Origin: Haloarchaeobius salinus | GTDB lineage: Archaea > Halobacteriota > Halobacteria > Halobacteriales > Natrialbaceae | NCBI RefSeq assembly: GCF_024464185.1 | Contig: NZ_JANHAU010000005.1 | Location: 1-64,000 of the forward strand | Length of the DNA stretch: 64,000 nt | Reading direction: 5' to 3' | In this document: in pieces, positions 1 to 8,241 of the stretch | How the letters are laid out: each line of letters opens with the position of its first letter | How positions within the stretch are numbered: the first letter of the stretch is position 1 | Made by a program: the position numbers and the translations under genes | The notes under the pieces: generated by a model | Databases searched by the model: none | What the model saw: only the letters and a program-made list of their open reading frames with translations | What the model was told of the DNA's origin: nothing

Positions 1-167
1 CTACGTTCGGCGGCGTTCCCTCGCTCGGTCTCCACAGAGTTCGTCGAGAGATATTCCGAAACTCATTGCGAGACCGAATCAGTGGAGAGGTTCAACTCCG
101 AGAACGATTTGATTCGGCGTCTACTGTGAAGGGCGAGGATTCCCGACCGCCGTTGGGATATTGTGGT

Positions 168-1448
168 TTACGACGTAGCCTGTTCTTGAGGTGCGAATGC
201 ACCAGTTTCCTTGTCAAACAAGAACGTCGATGGCTGTGCCAACCAGCCGTTACTCCTATCTCCCCCATCAGAGGCGAGACTCGGAGATACTTTCTGTCGG
301 ATATTCTCAGCACCGTTCACATCAGCGTTAGCTACCGTACCGCACTCATCGCAGACGTACAACCCGCGTTCAACACGGTTCGACTCGCGCTTTCTTCCAC
401 AACACGAACACGACTTCGATGTATCCCGTTCGGACACCTGCTCAACTGTGATGTCCTCTATCTCTGCTTTGTAGGTGAGCATCGAGGTGAAGCGGTCGAA
501 CGCCCACGAGTGCAGATCAAGGTTCCCGTGCTTTCCCCAGTTCTTCGACTCGCCGTTCTCCCCGTCCTCGCGGATACCGGAGAGGTCGCCCACCACAATC
601 GTTCCAACTCCCTCTTCTACACACCGCTGGACGATGTGCTTGGAGAGCGTGTGGAAGTAGTGAGTGCGACGAGCCGACTTCTTCTGGTTCAGCCGGGTTG
701 CTTGTTCGGAATCAGAGTCGTCACAGCGAGCAATCCGCTTGCTGAAGTAGTAGTCGTCCTGCTTCAAGCAGTTGAGCGGGTACAGTTCGCTGTTGCCGTC
801 TTCGAAGGCGAGCGCGGCGAAGTTGTTGATACCGAGGTCAACACCCACGGTCTTCTCACCGGGTGATTCGGAAACCTCGATTGCGACTTTGCACACGAAG
901 TGCAGTTCCCACTCATCACCTGTCCAGACTGCTCGAACCTGTTGGACGCTCTCCATGGTGGAGAGGTCAACGTCGGGCCGGGTCTGGTATTCGCAGAGGA
1001 TGAAGTCCGACCAGTAGTCTTTCAGGGCCGAGCCTTTGCTGAGTCTGACCCGCTGGTATTTAGTGTCAATTTTGAAGCCTGCGGCTTTGAACGTGACCGT
1101 GGAACGCGGGTGGTTGTCACCGTGTTTGCGATACTTCGGCGGGTTCGCGTTCGTGTCTCCGTTGCGTCGGTTGCCGTACCAGCCGTTGAACGCCTCAGCG
1201 AGTTCTTGAAGGACTCGCTGACTTGACTGAGAATGCAGGTCATCATAGCGTTCGTGCGACTTCAGGTAGGTGGTGAGTTCGTTGTGACCGGGAATATGGC
1301 CTATCTCAGACCAGACGCGGTCGCACGTCCACCGTCCGACGTTCCAGAGTTTCGAGGCGGCGAACCCGAGCGAATCAAGGTCGTCGGACACCTGTTGCTG
1401 GTTCCGTATGGAAGCAGTGTAGGTGCGGGTGACGACCTGTCTCACCAT
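168..1448 (-). CDS. tnpB: TnpB, RNA-guided endonuclease-like protein of an IS200/IS605 element
   Basis: A 426-residue protein of normal TnpB size. An N-terminal wedge/REC-like part is followed by a split RuvC nuclease: D204 in VGVDLGIN and D376 in NADVNGAEN, with a zinc ribbon between (C347/C350 and C366/C369). The RuvC-II position that is Glu in well-studied TnpBs (pattern EDL) reads GDL here at about 287-289, so that catalytic residue is not obvious. TnpB family proteins cut DNA guided by an RNA made from the right end of their own element; the guide would be copied from the flank just below position 127. Start chosen at the first ATG, inside the left-end hairpin. No tnpA partner is present. 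Confidence 0.9.
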   Translation of the reverse strand: MVRQVVTRTYTASIRNQQQVSDDLDSLGFAASKLWNVGRWTCDRVWSEIGHIPGHNELTTYLKSHERYDDLHSQSSQRVLQELAEAFNGWYGNRRNGDTNANPPKYRKHGDNHPRSTVTFKAAGFKIDTKYQRVRLSKGSALKDYWSDFILCEYQTRPDVDLSTMESVQQVRAVWTGDEWELHFVCKVAIEVSESPGEKTVGVDLGINNFAALAFEDGNSELYPLNCLKQDDYYFSKRIARCDDSDSEQATRLNQKKSARRTHYFHTLSKHIVQRCVEEGVGTIVVGDLSGIREDGENGESKNWGKHGNLDLHSWAFDRFTSMLTYKAEIEDITVEQVSERDTSKSCSCCGRKRESNRVERGLYVCDECGTVANADVNGAENIRQKVSPSLASDGGDRSNGWLAQPSTFLFDKETGAFAPQEQATS

Positions 1449-1552
1449 ACGTAACCTATGTCTGTATTATTACTTGAAGGTATGGACGGCGTGACGTGGA
1501 ATATCCGGTCTTGCCATCGCCCGGCGGGTGCGGAGAGTATTGTCGGATTCAT

Positions 1553-1572
1553 CCCCGTCCTGAAGGGCGGGG
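1553..1572 (-). repeat. Left-end stem-loop of the tnpB element
   Basis: CCCCGTCC, loop TGAA, GGGCGGGG: eight paired bases with one G-T pair, 105 nt before the tnpB start. IS200/IS605 elements carry such subterminal hairpins, which the Y1 transposase recognises. The same GCCCTTCA core appears in the right end at 127-143. Confidence 0.7.
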
Positions 1573-1654
1573 CTTTCTCCTTGACTCTCCGTAATGCCAC
1601 GTTTCCAGTTATCAGTAGTTCATAATTTTGTGTGAGAGGAACCGACGGACACGC

Positions 1655-2488
1655 ATGGCGAGTCGACGCTCGCGGGCGGACGACGGTTCGGGGTATCACC
1701 TGTGGAGCCGGCGACACTATCTCGTCGCCACGGCGGGGATCGGGGCGCTGAGCGGTTGTCTCGGCGGTGACGGGGACGACGCAGACGGCACCACCGTCGT
1801 CGAGACGACGACGATGGCGGCCGATGATACGGACGATGATGCGGACGACGGTGAGGACGACGACGACGAGGAGCTGCCGGAGGGCGTCTCACGGGAGGAG
1901 TTCGAGAGCGGTCCCGTCCCCGACGTCTACCTATCGGCGACCTCTATCGGCGGTGAACAGCGGGGGAGCGAGGAGCTGTTCCCGAAGGCGGACGTCCAGT
2001 TCTCCGAGTACGAGGAGGCACAGGAGAACAACGCCCATCAGCCGGGTCGGTGCTGTGCGAACTGTCACGAGTACATCTACGACCGGAACGGCGACGCGTT
2101 CGGTGCCTGTGTGACAGTCGAGGGCTACATCGACGGCGCGGACTGGTGTACCGTCTGGGAGGAGCTGCCCGAGCCGAGTGTGCCGGAGGGCCTGACGGAG
2201 GACGAGCTGCCGACCGCACAGGTCCCGGAACAGTACCGGACCGCCAGCTCACAGGGTGGTGGGGAACGTGACCCGACCGACCTCCAGACGCAGGAGGACG
2301 TTCGACTGATGGAGTCGGTGGACGCCATCGCCGACGGCCTCGGACAGCCGGGGCAGTCCTGTGGCAACTGCGCGGAGTTCATCCCGGACGAGAACGGCGA
2401 CGGCTGGGGTGCCTGTGCGAAGGTCGAGGGCTACGTCGCGGCCGAGGACTGGTGTGCGATCTGGGTCCACATTACCGACGCACTCTGA
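1655..2488 (+). CDS. Tat lipoprotein with two tandem HiPIP-type [4Fe-4S] domains
   Basis: A 277-residue exported protein. Residues 18-35 form a Tat signal with RR at 19-20 and a lipobox ending at C35 (LSGC), followed by a long Asp/Thr-rich linker (about 36-80). Two similar domains follow, each with CxxC-x14-C-x12-C ending in a DWC motif: C134, C137, C152, C165 and C236, C239, C254, C267. This spacing is that of high-potential iron-sulfur proteins, small electron carriers acting outside the membrane. Single-domain HiPIPs are the norm; a tandem is less usual. An extra Cys (C133) adjoins the first cluster. An upstream in-frame start at 1628 exists, but 1655 places the Tat motif better. It converges with the UspA gene, one base between the two stops. 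Confidence 0.85.
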   Translation: MASRRSRADDGSGYHLWSRRHYLVATAGIGALSGCLGGDGDDADGTTVVETTTMAADDTDDDADDGEDDDDEELPEGVSREEFESGPVPDVYLSATSIGGEQRGSEELFPKADVQFSEYEEAQENNAHQPGRCCANCHEYIYDRNGDAFGACVTVEGYIDGADWCTVWEELPEPSVPEGLTEDELPTAQVPEQYRTASSQGGGERDPTDLQTQEDVRLMESVDAIADGLGQPGQSCGNCAEFIPDENGDGWGACAKVEGYVAAEDWCAIWVHITDAL

Positions 2489-2489
2489 T

Positions 2490-3347
2490 TCAGCGCGTCC
2501 CAGTCGGGGGAACGAGCAGCACGTTGCACTGTGCCCTCGCGGTGACGTCCTCGGAGACACTGCCCAGCAGCAGGCGTCGCATCCGGCTCCGACCACGCGA
2601 GCCCATGAGGATGGTCGTGGGCTCGAACTCCTGCTCGGCGGCGAGGATCTCCTCGACGGCCGCACCCTCACGGACGACGGTCCGCGTCTCGATGCCCAGC
2701 TCCTCGAGTTCGGCGGCGAGTTCGGCGAGCCGGGCCTCGGCGTCGGCGACGGCGTCGGGGTCGCTTCCGGACCGGCGTTCGGGCGGGGCGACGTGGAGCA
2801 GCGTCACCTCCTTCGCCGCGTGCTGGAGGTGCTGGAACTGGTCGAACGCCCGCTCGGCGTTCTCCGAGAAGTCGGTCGCATAGAGGACGCGCTGGAAGAG
2901 GTGCTCGGCGGCGACCTCGTGTTCCTCCTCGCCGTGTTCGAGGATGCGCTGTACCAGGAGCGGTCGGCTCGCGGTGCGGGCCACGTTCTTCGCGGTTCCA
3001 CCGATGAACCGCTGTTCGAGCGGGCTCTGCCCGCGGGACCCGATGATAACCAGATCCGCGTGCACGCGGTCGGCGAGCCCGTTGATGCGCCGGTGTGGCG
3101 TGCCCCGCATCACGTGCGTCCGCACGTCGAACCCCTCCTCCTCGAGCAGCCGGCGCTGGCGTTCGAGTCCGCGCTTCGTGCGAGCCCCGATGTCGCTACC
3201 GGGCATCCCGGATGTGACGTTCGGACTGGTGACCGTGACGAGGTCGATCTGGTCGATGCCGTACCGTTCGAGACACTCGAGACAGGTGCGTGAACTGATC
3301 GCGGTCTCGATGGCGTCGGACAGGTCGGTCGCGAGTACTGCGCGCAT
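2490..3347 (-). CDS. Tandem UspA universal stress protein
   Basis: A 285-residue cytoplasmic protein with two UspA domains (about 1-135 and 150-283). Each ends in the nucleotide-binding loop of the family: GSRGQSPLEQRFIGG in the first and GSRGRSRMRRLLLGS in the second, matching G-x2-G-x9-G-S/T. ATP-binding UspA proteins are general stress modulators; haloarchaea have many and their individual targets are unknown. The gene stands alone, converging with the HiPIP gene. Its promoter region holds the sequence CAGTATTGTGC on the opposite strand (3375-3385), which recurs before the regulator gene at 11984. Confidence 0.9.
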   Translation of the reverse strand: MRAVLATDLSDAIETAISSRTCLECLERYGIDQIDLVTVTSPNVTSGMPGSDIGARTKRGLERQRRLLEEEGFDVRTHVMRGTPHRRINGLADRVHADLVIIGSRGQSPLEQRFIGGTAKNVARTASRPLLVQRILEHGEEEHEVAAEHLFQRVLYATDFSENAERAFDQFQHLQHAAKEVTLLHVAPPERRSGSDPDAVADAEARLAELAAELEELGIETRTVVREGAAVEEILAAEQEFEPTTILMGSRGRSRMRRLLLGSVSEDVTARAQCNVLLVPPTGTR

Positions 3348-3374
3348 ACGTTCATCTACGAGGACCGAGCTATT

Positions 3375-3391
3375 CAGTATTGTGCAAAATT
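3375..3391 (+). promoter_or_regulatory. Shared upstream motif CAGTATTGTGCnnAATT, copy 1
   Basis: CAGTATTGTGCAAAATT lies 28-44 nt before the start of the leftward UspA gene. The same motif with only two changes occurs at 11928-11944 before the winged-helix gene of the sulfur locus. Position over the core promoter suggests an operator. The binding protein is unknown; the linkage is an inference from the shared sequence. Confidence 0.4.
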
Positions 3392-3592
3392 GTGTTTATT
3401 GTTGGTGGTCTATCGGGCGCTCCTGCAGGGGCCTCTGCGAGGGGCCCTACTGTACTCAGAAATCACACACCTGACAGACAACCTATCGGAGTAGTATTGA
3501 AGGGACATCGCAAAAATGATGGTGGAAGATCCGGAAGCTGGAGCTATGAACGGTCGCACGGACACACCGGTCCCTGTGGTGGTGTGCTGGTG

Positions 3593-3757
3593 ATGATCGA
3601 AGTGTTCGGTGGGACAGGGATTGGCGTGCTCATCATCGCCCTGGTCGTCCCCGCGGTCCTCGTCGCCTTCGGGACGTACGTCGGAGTACTGATGGCCCTC
3701 CAGGAGTTCTTCGGTGCGGAATCGTGGACGGAAGTCGCGGAGCGAGCGGACGAGTGA
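3593..3757 (+). CDS. Small single-pass or hairpin membrane protein, 54 aa
   Basis: A 54-residue protein with a long hydrophobic stretch at about 8-40 and an acidic tail ending ESWTEVAERADE. I do not recognise a named family. ATG at 3593 fits best, since the region upstream in frame is Arg/Gly-rich and not protein-like. It converges on the amidotransferase gene, the stops being one base apart. Small integral membrane proteins of this form are common and mostly uncharacterised in haloarchaea. Confidence 0.6.
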   Translation: MIEVFGGTGIGVLIIALVVPAVLVAFGTYVGVLMALQEFFGAESWTEVAERADE

Positions 3758-3758
3758 G

Positions 3759-4496
3759 TCAGTAGCGACGGCCTTCGAGCGGCGCTGTCCCCGGCTGGTG
3801 TGAGTCGACGAAGTCAAGGAAGTTCGGGAATACGGCTTTCGCTGCCTCGGCTTCTGCCACGGTCTCGTCCGTGATTGCGTCGAGGACCGCCTGGATGCGT
3901 TCGTCGGGGAGGTCCTTGCTCTCGGTGACCCAGACTGCCGTCTGCCGGTCGTACTCCGGGTGGAACTGCACGCCGTACGCACTGCCCACACGGAACGCCT
4001 GGACGCCGTAGTCGTTTCGCGCCAGCACGCTCGCCCCCGGCGGGAGCTCCGCCACCCGGTCGGAGTGCGTCTCGAAGCTGACGAACTCAGTCGGAACCTC
4101 GTCGAACAGTGGGTCCGTACCGACCCTGGAGAGCTCGCGGTATCCGAGCTCGTACTCCCCCATGTCGACCACGCGACCGCCCAGTGCCTGAGCGATGAAC
4201 TGGTGACCCCAGCAGATGCCCAGCATGGGGACGCCAGCAGCGTGGCTCTCCCGTAGCCAGGCCGTCGCGTCGTGGATCCACTCCCGGTCCTCGTAGACGG
4301 AGGTCTGGGAGCCACTGACGACGACACCGTCGTAGTTCCACTCCGGGCTGGCCGCGGTAGGAGGAAGCGCCCCGGTGGGTAGCTTGTACACGTCGACGAC
4401 GACGTCCTCGGCGGCGGCCGCGAGTTCGCGCCGGAGGTTGCGCTCGGCGGGCGTGTCGCCGAGCGACGCGTCGAGCACTGCGATGTGGCGGGCCAT
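3759..4496 (-). CDS. Class I glutamine amidotransferase (GMP-synthase-like GATase1)
   Basis: A 245-residue stand-alone GATase1 domain. The catalytic triad is visible: nucleophile Cys in GICWGHQ, His in FHPE and the following Glu. The domain would release ammonia from glutamine or, as in related stand-alone members, cleave gamma-glutamyl compounds. No synthetase partner is adjacent, so the acceptor is unknown. The ORF extends to 4580, but a TATA box on the minus strand at 4531-4540 would start transcription near 4510, leaving ATG 4496 as the first usable start; this also matches the conserved beginning MARHIAVLD. Confidence 0.88.
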   Translation of the reverse strand: MARHIAVLDASLGDTPAERNLRRELAAAAEDVVVDVYKLPTGALPPTAASPEWNYDGVVVSGSQTSVYEDREWIHDATAWLRESHAAGVPMLGICWGHQFIAQALGGRVVDMGEYELGYRELSRVGTDPLFDEVPTEFVSFETHSDRVAELPPGASVLARNDYGVQAFRVGSAYGVQFHPEYDRQTAVWVTESKDLPDERIQAVLDAITDETVAEAEAAKAVFPNFLDFVDSHQPGTAPLEGRRY

Positions 4497-4530
4497 GCTC
4501 ACACGTACGAGCCGGAGCGCCATAGTATTT

Positions 4531-4540
4531 CGTATTATAC
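4531..4540 (-). promoter_or_regulatory. TATA box of the amidotransferase gene
   Basis: The minus strand reads GTATAATACG, about 35-44 nt before ATG 4496. Archaeal TATA boxes lie near -26, so the transcript would begin about 12 nt before the start codon. This decides against the longer ORF start at 4580. Confidence 0.55.
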
Positions 4541-4697
4541 ACACGATGGTGAACGTCGGGGGAACGTCATGAGTGGGCAAAAAGGCGTGAATAGCCTCAC
4601 AAATCCGTTCTATCCTGTCACCTGTCTATTTTCGTAGCCACTATATTGTACGACTACAGCACAACACCTAAGTTCGAGGAGCGACAACCAACTGGTG

Positions 4698-5120
4698 ATG
4701 AGTGGAGATAGTACAATCGAGGACATCCGCGAGCAGAAGAAGAAGGAACTCCAGAACCAGACCGAGGGTGAGACCACCGACGCGGTGGCTGACGGAGCCG
4801 CTCCGGCCGACCCCGTGTACGTGAACGGCGTCGACGAACTGACGTCGACCACCGACGAGTACGACGTCGTCCTCGTCGACTTCTACGCCGACTGGTGTGG
4901 CCCCTGCCAGATGCTCGAGCCCGTCGTCGAGTCCATCGCCGAGAGCACGGACGCCGCCGTCGCGAAGGTCGACGTCGACGCGAACCAGCAGCTCGCCGCC
5001 CAGTTCGGCGTCCAGGGCGTGCCGACGATGGTCCTGTTCGCCGACGGCGAGCCGGTCGAGCAGATGGTCGGGTTCGAGGACGAGGGCACCCTGCGCAGTC
5101 TCATCCAGCAGTACAGCTAA
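4698..5120 (+). CDS. Thioredoxin
   Basis: A 140-residue cytoplasmic thioredoxin. Residues 1-35 are an acidic and Lys-rich extension (begins MSGDSTIEDIREQKKKEL), and the remainder is a normal thioredoxin fold with the active site WCGPC in FYADWCGPCQM and the cis-proline loop GVPTM. It reduces protein disulfides as part of cytosolic redox control. GTG 4695 is directly before ATG 4698; the ATG is preferred. A TATA-like sequence (ACTATATTGT, 4639-4648) lies upstream. The N-terminal extension is absent from bacterial thioredoxins and may be a binding tail. Confidence 0.93.
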   Translation: MSGDSTIEDIREQKKKELQNQTEGETTDAVADGAAPADPVYVNGVDELTSTTDEYDVVLVDFYADWCGPCQMLEPVVESIAESTDAAVAKVDVDANQQLAAQFGVQGVPTMVLFADGEPVEQMVGFEDEGTLRSLIQQYS

Positions 5121-5355
5121 CGGCTGATTCCCTTCCCGGGTGACCGTCCCGCCGCCCCCGACCCGTCTCTCCGGTCCGACGGGCACTCCGCAGTCACTCC
5201 CGCTGTCCGTCGGTGAGGACGTCGTCCGACCCGTCGACGAACAGCAGGTCGAACGCGACCACGTCGGGGTGATCCCGGACTGACTATACAGGAGGGGCGG
5301 CACGGATTCCGAGAGATCCAGTGGCCGGCCGCCGGGTGACGGCGGGTTTATCTGG

Positions 5356-6378
5356 ATGCCCTTCGGAGACGGTGGTGTGCGCCCCGCCGTGCGGTTCCTC
5401 GTCGGTGTGACGTTGGGTGTGACGGCGATAGCCGCGTATCTCTGGTTCGTCGGTGTCGGCACCGTCGTCAGCCGGGCAACGACGCTCGCACCCTTGTTCG
5501 CGCTGCTGGTGCTCGTACTGGTCCTGGCCGAGGGAGCCGCGGACGGTATCGGCGTCTGGGCCTCGCTTCGGCCGCTCAACGGTGGGATTTCCCCGGGGAG
5601 GAGTGTCCAGTTCGCGTTCGCCGGGGACTTCTTCGACACCCTCAGCCCGGCCGGTCCGGTGACCTCGGAGCCGATCATGGCGCGGTTCATCGCCGTCGAG
5701 ACCGAGACGACCTACAGCGAGGCGCTGGGTGTCCGAGGCGTCGCCAAGTACGTGAAGTCGGGCTCACAGCTGTTCGTCTCGACGCTCCTCGTCCTGGTGT
5801 TGGTCCTGCTGGGTCCGACCCCGTCGTTCCTCGTCTACACGCTCGGTGGGGCGGTCGGGGTGCTCCTCGTCGTCGGCCTCCTGCTGGCTGTGACTCACGC
5901 CCGGTTGAGCGATGGTCTCGTCGTCCTGCTGGCCCCACCGGTCAGCTTCGTCTCGTCGCTCTACCGTTCGGACCCGCACGACGGTGAGACCGTGGCGGCC
6001 GCCGTCGACCGGTTCTGGATGCGCGCGGGGGAGTTCCGTGACGCCCCGGGGCTGGTCGCCCTCATCGCGGTGGGTGGCATCGTCGAACAGCTGCTCACCG
6101 CGGTGACCCTCTGGGTGGCCCTCGGCGGCATGGGGACACCGGTTGCGCTGCTCCCCATCGTCGCAGTCATCCCGCTTCCGCAGGCGGCCAGTGTCTTCCC
6201 AATCCCGGCGAGTCTGGGTGCATACGACGTACTCCTGGGGGCCGTGCTGGGACTGCTCACCGCCGCCAGCCAGGCGGACGCGGCGGCTGCCGTGTTCGCG
6301 ATGCGGACGTTCAGCATCGGCTCCGCACTCGCGGTGGGTGGTGTCTCGACGGGATTCCTGCGGGGCTGGCGTCCCTGA
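5356..6378 (+). CDS. UPF0104/LPG-synthase-type integral membrane protein (flippase-like)
   Basis: A 340-residue protein made of about eight hydrophobic helices, of the YbhN/AglD-tail family (lysylphosphatidylglycerol synthase TM domain). The Gly-rich motif GDFFDTLSPAGPVTSEPIM at about 90-108 and the C-terminal pattern FPIPASLGAYD are typical of that family. Members are lipid or glycolipid translocases, or the membrane half of lipid-modifying enzymes; the catalytic soluble half is absent here. A TATA-like GGTTTATC precedes the start. The 235 nt between the thioredoxin and this gene hold no convincing gene. Confidence 0.8.
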   Translation: MPFGDGGVRPAVRFLVGVTLGVTAIAAYLWFVGVGTVVSRATTLAPLFALLVLVLVLAEGAADGIGVWASLRPLNGGISPGRSVQFAFAGDFFDTLSPAGPVTSEPIMARFIAVETETTYSEALGVRGVAKYVKSGSQLFVSTLLVLVLVLLGPTPSFLVYTLGGAVGVLLVVGLLLAVTHARLSDGLVVLLAPPVSFVSSLYRSDPHDGETVAAAVDRFWMRAGEFRDAPGLVALIAVGGIVEQLLTAVTLWVALGGMGTPVALLPIVAVIPLPQAASVFPIPASLGAYDVLLGAVLGLLTAASQADAAAAVFAMRTFSIGSALAVGGVSTGFLRGWRP

Positions 6379-6476
6379 GGCGACCCGCCCGTCAGCCCCG
6401 GGTTTCCGGTCTGCCCGAACACGACCATCCGCTCCACCCCCGACATTATTGTCGTGCGACGACGAATCAACGGACG

Positions 6477-7343
6477 ATGTTCGACGAGATACTGGTCCCG
6501 ACCGACGGCAGCGAGTGTGCGACGGCGGCCGTCGGCTACGCGGAGGACCTGGCCCGTCACTACGATGCCGCAGTCCACGTCCTGCACGTCGTCGATTCGC
6601 GCACCGCCGAGAACGTCCCACAACAGGAGGAGAGAGGTCTTCGCGCTGAGGCCATCGTCGAGGAGGTCACCGAGGAGGTCGAGGCGGCCGACCTCGAGGT
6701 CGAAGGGGCCGTGCGGACCGGCGTCCCCCACAGGACCATTCTGGAGTACGTCGAAAAGAACGACATCGACCTGGTGGTGATGGGGACCCACGGTCGGACC
6801 GGCGTCGAACGCTACCTGCTGGGGAGTGTCACCGAGAAGGTGCTCCGTCGTTCGGACGTGCCGGTGCTGACGGTCAGGGACACCGACGACGGCTCGGTCC
6901 ACTACCCGTTCGAGTCGGTGCTCATCCCGACGGACGGGAGCGACGCAGCCGACGCGGCTGCGGACGTCGGCCTCGACGTGGCGGCCCGGTACGGCTCCGA
7001 GGTCCACGTCGTCTCCGTCGTCGACGCGTTCTCGATGGGTCTGGACGTACGTTCCCAGCTGATGACCGACGCACTGGAGGACGCTGCAGCGGAGGCGGTC
7101 GAGAGCATCGCCGGACGGGCCGACGACTCGGTCGCCCGTGTCGAGAAAACGGTCGGCTACGGTCGGCCGTACAGGAAGCTCCGACGGTACGTCGAGGAGA
7201 ATGACATCGACCTGGTGGTGATGGGGACCCACGGTCGAACCGGGCTCGAGCGCTACCTCATCGGGAGCGTCACCGAGAAGATCGTCCGCACCTCGCCCGT
7301 CCCGGTTCTGACCGTCCGGGATCCGGACCTCGACGCTGACTGA
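6477..7343 (+). CDS. Tandem UspA universal stress protein
   Basis: A 288-residue protein with two well-matched UspA domains (about 1-142 and 148-286). Both start with the ILVPTDGS or VLIPTDGS strand-loop and both end with the ATP-binding loop MGTHGRTGVERYLLGS or MGTHGRTGLERYLIGS. The two halves are far closer to each other than in the UspA gene at 2490, suggesting a recent internal duplication. The complete ATP-binding motifs suggest nucleotide binding. It is monocistronic, 98 nt after the membrane protein gene, with ATTATTGTCG upstream as a weak promoter candidate. Confidence 0.92.
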   Translation: MFDEILVPTDGSECATAAVGYAEDLARHYDAAVHVLHVVDSRTAENVPQQEERGLRAEAIVEEVTEEVEAADLEVEGAVRTGVPHRTILEYVEKNDIDLVVMGTHGRTGVERYLLGSVTEKVLRRSDVPVLTVRDTDDGSVHYPFESVLIPTDGSDAADAAADVGLDVAARYGSEVHVVSVVDAFSMGLDVRSQLMTDALEDAAAEAVESIAGRADDSVARVEKTVGYGRPYRKLRRYVEENDIDLVVMGTHGRTGLERYLIGSVTEKIVRTSPVPVLTVRDPDLDAD

Positions 7344-7436
7344 CACCCACCGTTCGCGGGGGGCCGGCTCTCACCGTCTCGGAACTGTCGTCTTGTTTTA
7401 TCTTGTCTCGGTGAGAAGTCCGAACGGTGTTCACAG

Positions 7437-8204
7437 ATGTCACTACTCGATGACGAGATCGCGGTCATCACGGGCGGGAGTTCCGGAATCGGTCGCGGAA
7501 TCGCACTCACGTTCGCCGAACACGGCGCGGAGGCCGTGGTCGTCGCAGACGTCCGCGAGGACCCCAAGGAGGAGGGGAAAGCAACCCACGAGAAGATCGA
7601 GACGGAGACCGACGCCGACGCCGCGTTCGTCCACTGTGACGTGACCGACCGGGACGACCTCACGGTGGCCATGGACGCTGCAGACGAGTTCGGCGGCGTC
7701 TCCATCATGGTGAACAACGCGGGCGTCTGGCGCGCCGAGGACTTCTTCCAGGTCAGCGAGGAGGACTACCGCTGGCTGATGGACATCAACCTCTACGGCG
7801 CGTTCTTCGGCTCGCAGGTCGCGGCCGAGCGGATGGCGGAGGGCGACGGCGGCAGCATCATCAACATCTCGAGCATCGCCGGCCTGTTCGGGAACGGCAA
7901 CTGGCCGACGTACTCCGCCTCGAAGGGCGGACTCACGATGCTGACGTACTCGCTCGCCCACAAGCTCGCCGAGCACGACATCCGTGTCAACGCGATCCAC
8001 CCCGGCGGCATCGAGACGATGATCGGTGGCGACCAGGAGAGCAGCGACGAGGCGGACGCGTCGTTCGCCCAGCAGGTCCCCCTCGGTCGACAGGGTCGGC
8101 CCGACGAGATCGGCGGGGCGGCGACGTTCCTGGCGAGCGACCTCGCGAGCTACGTCACGGGCGAGTCACTCGTCGTCGACGGCGGCTGGACGAGCTGGCG
8201 GTAG
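7437..8204 (+). CDS. Short-chain dehydrogenase/reductase (SDR)
   Basis: A 255-residue classical SDR. It has the cofactor loop TGGSSGIGRGIA (about 11-22), the NNAG motif, a catalytic Ser in ISSIAG, the YSASKGG active site (Tyr and Lys), and the C-terminal signature LASDLASYVTGESLVVDGG. The ADV after the second strand (VVVADVRED) favours NAD(H) over NADP(H). Family members include 3-oxoacyl-ACP reductases and glucose 1-dehydrogenases; the substrate cannot be told from sequence alone and there is no pathway partner nearby. Confidence 0.9.
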   Translation: MSLLDDEIAVITGGSSGIGRGIALTFAEHGAEAVVVADVREDPKEEGKATHEKIETETDADAAFVHCDVTDRDDLTVAMDAADEFGGVSIMVNNAGVWRAEDFFQVSEEDYRWLMDINLYGAFFGSQVAAERMAEGDGGSIINISSIAGLFGNGNWPTYSASKGGLTMLTYSLAHKLAEHDIRVNAIHPGGIETMIGGDQESSDEADASFAQQVPLGRQGRPDEIGGAATFLASDLASYVTGESLVVDGGWTSWR

Positions 8205-8241
8205 CTCGTCGGCTGGCCCCGAAAAATTGTCTCGCGCGGTT

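Larger units (their letters stand above)
127..1590 (-). mobile_element. IS200/IS605-type element carrying tnpB only (IS1341-like)
   Basis: The unit consists of one tnpB gene with no tnpA. At the left end (high coordinates) an 8-bp stem with a TGAA loop lies at 1553-1572, arms CCCCGTCC and GGGCGGGG. At the right end (low coordinates), just past the tnpB stop, 127-143 reads on the minus strand GGAATCCTCGCCCTTCA, which resembles the first arm of the usual haloarchaeal end hairpin, but no matching second arm follows. The outer limits are estimates from these landmarks; no target duplication is expected for this family. Without tnpA the unit could only move with a Y1 transposase supplied in trans. 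Confidence 0.7.

Noticed and set aside
1-126. Short minus-strand frame of 22 codons (64-66 to 1)
   Set aside because: It is short, has no family match, no promoter, and lies directly outside the tnpB right end, where flanking sequence is expected.
2361-3293. 310-codon plus-strand ORF opposite the UspA gene
   Set aside because: The opposite strand encodes a clear two-domain UspA protein; the plus frame has no family features.
5190-5290. Minus-strand stretch reading DHPDVVAFDLLFVDGSDD
   Set aside because: Only 27 codons between stops with no start codon; too little to call a gene or a pseudogene.
4668-5690. Long minus-strand ORF opposite the thioredoxin gene
   Set aside because: Basic and Pro/Ser-rich shadow of the thioredoxin and flippase-like genes, as expected for the antisense of GC-rich coding DNA.
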